From CAZRRV01 sp964406705 (GTDB taxonomy: Bacteria > Bacillota > Clostridia > Oscillospirales > Acutalibacteraceae): a stretch of 23,542 nucleotides of DNA. Shown here piece by piece: positions 21,671-23,542 of this stretch. Position 1 is the stretch's first letter. Each line of letters starts with the position of its first letter. The stretch is from NCBI GenBank assembly GCA_964406705.1, contig CAYOSS010000021.1:1-23542 (forward strand). Direction: 5' to 3'. The translations under genes and the position numbers were made by a program. Below the pieces are notes generated by a model, which saw nothing but the letters and a program-made list of their open reading frames with translations, was not told the DNA's origin and made no database searches.

Positions 21671-23127
21671 AGCTCCTCCTCCCCGTCGCGCAGCGCCTGC
21701 AGGACGGCTCTCGCCTTGTTGACGCACTCCGTGTACTCCCTCTCCGGGACGGAATCCGCCACTATGCCCGCCCCGCTCCGCACAAAGACGCGGTCGTTCT
21801 TCTGGTAGGCTATGCGAATGGCGATGCAGGTATCCATATTTCCCGTAAAATCGATGTACCCGACGGCGCCGCCGTATATGCCCCTCTTGTTGTGCTCCAG
21901 CCGCGCTATCAGCTCGCAGGCTTTGATTTTCGGCGCGCCGGAGAGCGTTCCGGCGGGCAGCACGGCGGCTATCGCGTCGAACGCGTCCAGCCCCTCGCGC
22001 AGCCTCCCGCGCACCGTGGAGCCTATGTGCATCACGTGGGAGTAGCGCTGGATCTCCCGCAGCTTCTCCACCCGCACGCTGCCGAACTCGCTCACCCTGC
22101 CGAGGTCGTTGCGGCCCAAATCAACCAACATATTGTGCTCGGCGAGCTCCTTTTCGTCCGCCAAAAGCTCCGCCTCGAAGCGGGAGTCCTCCTCCTCGTT
22201 GCTCCCCCTCGGGCGTGTCCCCGCCAAGGGGAAAGTGTGGAGCGTCCCGTCCTCGAGCTTCACCAGAGTTTCGGGGGACGCCCCCGCCACCTCCACGTCC
22301 GTGCCGCAGAGGTAAAACATATAGGGCGAGGGGTTCACCGTGCGCAGCGCCCTGTAAGTGTTGAGCAGGCTCCCCTCGAAGGGCGCGGAAAGCCGGTTGG
22401 ACAGCACTATCTGGAAGATGTCGCCTTCTCTGATGTGATATTTCGCCCGCTCCACCATTTGACAGTACTCGTCCTCGCTGAACAGCGCGGTGACGTCTCC
22501 GCGAAGCCGCCCCGGCTCGTCCGGCGCGGGGGCCCCCTCGAGCAGGAGGGAACGCATAGCGAGGAGGTCCTCCCTGGCCTTTTCGTAGCCCGCCGGAAGG
22601 TCGCGGAGGTTCGCGTTCGCGATAAGGATAATCTTCTGCCGCAGGTTGTCGAAGGCTATCACCTTGTCGAAAAGCATTAAGTCCACGTCGCGGAAGTTCT
22701 CGCTGTCCGGCACGGGAATGCGCAAACTCGGCTCGCTGTAAGCTATATAATCATACGCGAAGTACCCCACCAGCCCCCCGGTAAACGGCGGCATACCCGC
22801 TATGCGGGGGCTCGTGTAGCGCCGCAGGAGTATCCGTAAATACGCCGCCGGGTCCCGCCCCGGAACGGGGATCCCGTCCACTATCATTTCCCCGTCGAGG
22901 CAGGAGAAGCTGAGCGAGGGCTCGTACCCCAAAAACGTGTACCTCCCCCAGTGCTCCTGCGGCTTCGCGGACTCCAGCATATAGCAGTGCCGGGACCTGC
23001 CCTTTAGAATTCGCAGCGCGGCTATCGGCGTCAGGCTGTCGGAGTACATCTCGCAGCAGACGGGCGCCACCTTGTAGCCCGCCTCGGCGTAGGGCTTCAG
23101 CTCCTCCATATCGGGGTAAAATCGCAT
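21667..23127 (-). CDS. trpE: Anthranilate synthase component I
   Basis: A 486-residue chorismate-using enzyme, first committed step of tryptophan synthesis. LES at 51-53 in the N-terminal part fits the tryptophan feedback site of the family. LAGTRPRG, DLGRNDLGRV, LSGAPKIKA and IYGGAVGYIDF form the active site. GGAGGT lies six bases before the ATG. First gene of the operon, about 70 bases after the predicted transcription start. Confidence 0.97.
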   Translation of the reverse strand: MRFYPDMEELKPYAEAGYKVAPVCCEMYSDSLTPIAALRILKGRSRHCYMLESAKPQEHWGRYTFLGYEPSLSFSCLDGEMIVDGIPVPGRDPAAYLRILLRRYTSPRIAGMPPFTGGLVGYFAYDYIAYSEPSLRIPVPDSENFRDVDLMLFDKVIAFDNLRQKIILIANANLRDLPAGYEKAREDLLAMRSLLLEGAPAPDEPGRLRGDVTALFSEDEYCQMVERAKYHIREGDIFQIVLSNRLSAPFEGSLLNTYRALRTVNPSPYMFYLCGTDVEVAGASPETLVKLEDGTLHTFPLAGTRPRGSNEEEDSRFEAELLADEKELAEHNMLVDLGRNDLGRVSEFGSVRVEKLREIQRYSHVMHIGSTVRGRLREGLDAFDAIAAVLPAGTLSGAPKIKACELIARLEHNKRGIYGGAVGYIDFTGNMDTCIAIRIAYQKNDRVFVRSGAGIVADSVPEREYTECVNKARAVLQALRDGEEEL

Positions 23128-23201
23128 GGGCGACCTCCTTTTTGTAAACCGGGTCCCGGGGACTTTCCTCGTAGGGCGGCGGACAATTTATCACCGCTTT
23201 T
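23128..23201 (-). other. Short trp leader without visible attenuator
   Basis: The stretch between the -10 element and trpE holds only a small GTCCC-C-GGGAC stem and the ribosome site AAAGGAGGT. There is no short peptide with Trp codons, no room for a T-box (about 200 bases or more) and no terminator hairpin. Control must be at initiation, by a protein, or by feedback on the enzyme. Confidence 0.55.
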
Positions 23202-23231
23202 ATTTTACCATAATCGTGGGGGGCGTGTCAA
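23202..23231 (-). promoter_or_regulatory. trp operon promoter
   Basis: Minus strand -35 TTGACA (23231-23226), spacer of 18 bases with a run of six C, and -10 TAAAAT (23207-23202) with a preceding TGG as an extended -10. This is a sigma-70/SigA type promoter; transcription should start near 23195. Confidence 0.85.
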
Positions 23232-23274
23232 GAGCTACGGGGCGAGAAAAAGCGAGTGTGTGATATATTATGTT

Positions 23275-23332
23275 ACGTATTGTATTATTCAGTATTTGAT
23301 TGATCGGTATCTGATTATCAGTATTTATTTGT
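23275..23332. repeat. AT-rich array of 14-15 base units upstream of the trp promoter
   Basis: Four imperfect units in a row: 23275-23289, 23290-23304 (CAGTATTTGATTGAT), 23305-23318 (CGGTATCTGATTAT) and 23319-23332 (CAGTATTTATTTGT). This is the most AT-rich stretch of the window. It begins about 45 bases upstream of the -35 element, so it could be bound by a regulator or simply be a spacer. Confidence 0.6.
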
Positions 23333-23338
23333 GACCGG

Positions 23339-23370
23339 TTTCCCATATCCGGGGGCTCCATTATGGGAAA
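23339..23370. repeat. Inverted repeat upstream of the AT-rich array
   Basis: TTTCCCATA (23339-23347) and TATGGGAAA (23362-23370) are perfect complements around a 14-base loop, with a partial extension outward. It has no T tract on either strand. A terminator of an upstream gene or a repeat end are both possible. Confidence 0.5.
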
Positions 23371-23404
23371 GCCGTATCTGAAGAGGCTATATCTGGGGGA
23401 GGGG

Positions 23405-23542
23405 GGTCTGGGTTCGGCCGTCCCCGTTGCTCTCTTCTCGCCGCGCGAGGGTAGCTTTCCAGTTATTCCCAGCTGAGCTGGGGAACGGTGTCCGCTTTTC
23501 TTCTCTTCGCCGACGGGCGCGGCGGTCCCCTCTGCTTTTGGC
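23405..23542 (+). repeat. Right-flank member of the hairpin repeat family
   Basis: Same unit as at 433-626. The stem CCCAGC-TGA-GCTGGG is at 23468-23482, and 23477-23514 is identical to 572-609 in the same orientation. The loop differs from the left copies while the stem is kept. It is cut by the end of the window. No gene is visible from 23371 on. Confidence 0.7.

Noticed and set aside
22751..23194. 147-codon frame covering the trp leader as a leader peptide gene
   Set aside because: It is a shadow of trpE in another frame with no ribosome site and no tryptophan-rich stretch.
23128..23201. T-box or trp attenuator
   Set aside because: The leader is only about 70 bases and shows no competing hairpins, specifier or leader peptide.

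Overview
The window is a GC-rich bacterial segment in which every supported gene lies on the minus strand. It holds two transcription units flanked by intergenic repeat DNA. Shine-Dalgarno sites of the GGAGG type, tightly overlapping genes, TTG and GTG starts, and TTGACA-18 bp-TAAAAT type promoters suggest a high-GC Firmicute (Clostridia, perhaps Oscillospirales-like). That taxonomic guess rests on style only. A run of ten N at 16248-16257 shows that the sequence is a scaffolded draft assembly.

Right part (16707-23231): a complete tryptophan operon in the order trpE-G-D-C-F-B-A. The genes are joined by 4-8 base overlaps. A clear promoter lies at 23202-23231 and terminator-like hairpins follow trpA.

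Middle and left part (1556-16218): a 14-gene accessory cluster read in the same direction. Its promoter candidate (16189-16218) has a run of 12 C between the -35 and -10 hexamers. The order of transcription is: NeuD/PglD-like acyltransferase; a split transketolase pair (N and C halves); two short-chain dehydrogenases (SDR); a LuxE-like acyl-protein synthetase; a LuxC-like acyl reductase; then a second set of SDR, split transketolase pair, acyl carrier protein, AMP-forming acyl ligase, LuxE-like and LuxC-like. My reading, which is inference, is as follows. The ligase, ACP and LuxE activate an acid, LuxC reduces it to an aldehyde, the ThDP-dependent transketolase adds a two-carbon ketol unit, and the SDRs reduce the product. 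The result would be an unusual polyol, sugar or lipid-like group, perhaps for a surface glycan. There are no luciferase genes, so this is not a light-producing lux operon.

The cluster looks built for variability. Runs of 12-15 G/C lie inside two transketolase genes, in front of luxE and in the main promoter. One run (7719-7730) puts the second transketolase N half out of frame by one base. Three tandem arrays with periods of 147 (71+76), 36 and 30 bases sit at gene junctions of the second module. The 147-base array is a repeated copy of the luxE-luxC junction, with decoy start sites. No comparable tracts or arrays were seen in the trp operon.

Flanks: 1-1297 and about 23405-23542 carry members of one repeat family (hairpin units CCCCAGC-GCG-GCTGGGG and longer ~300-400 base units). 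They share exact 38-base blocks and contain no credible genes.
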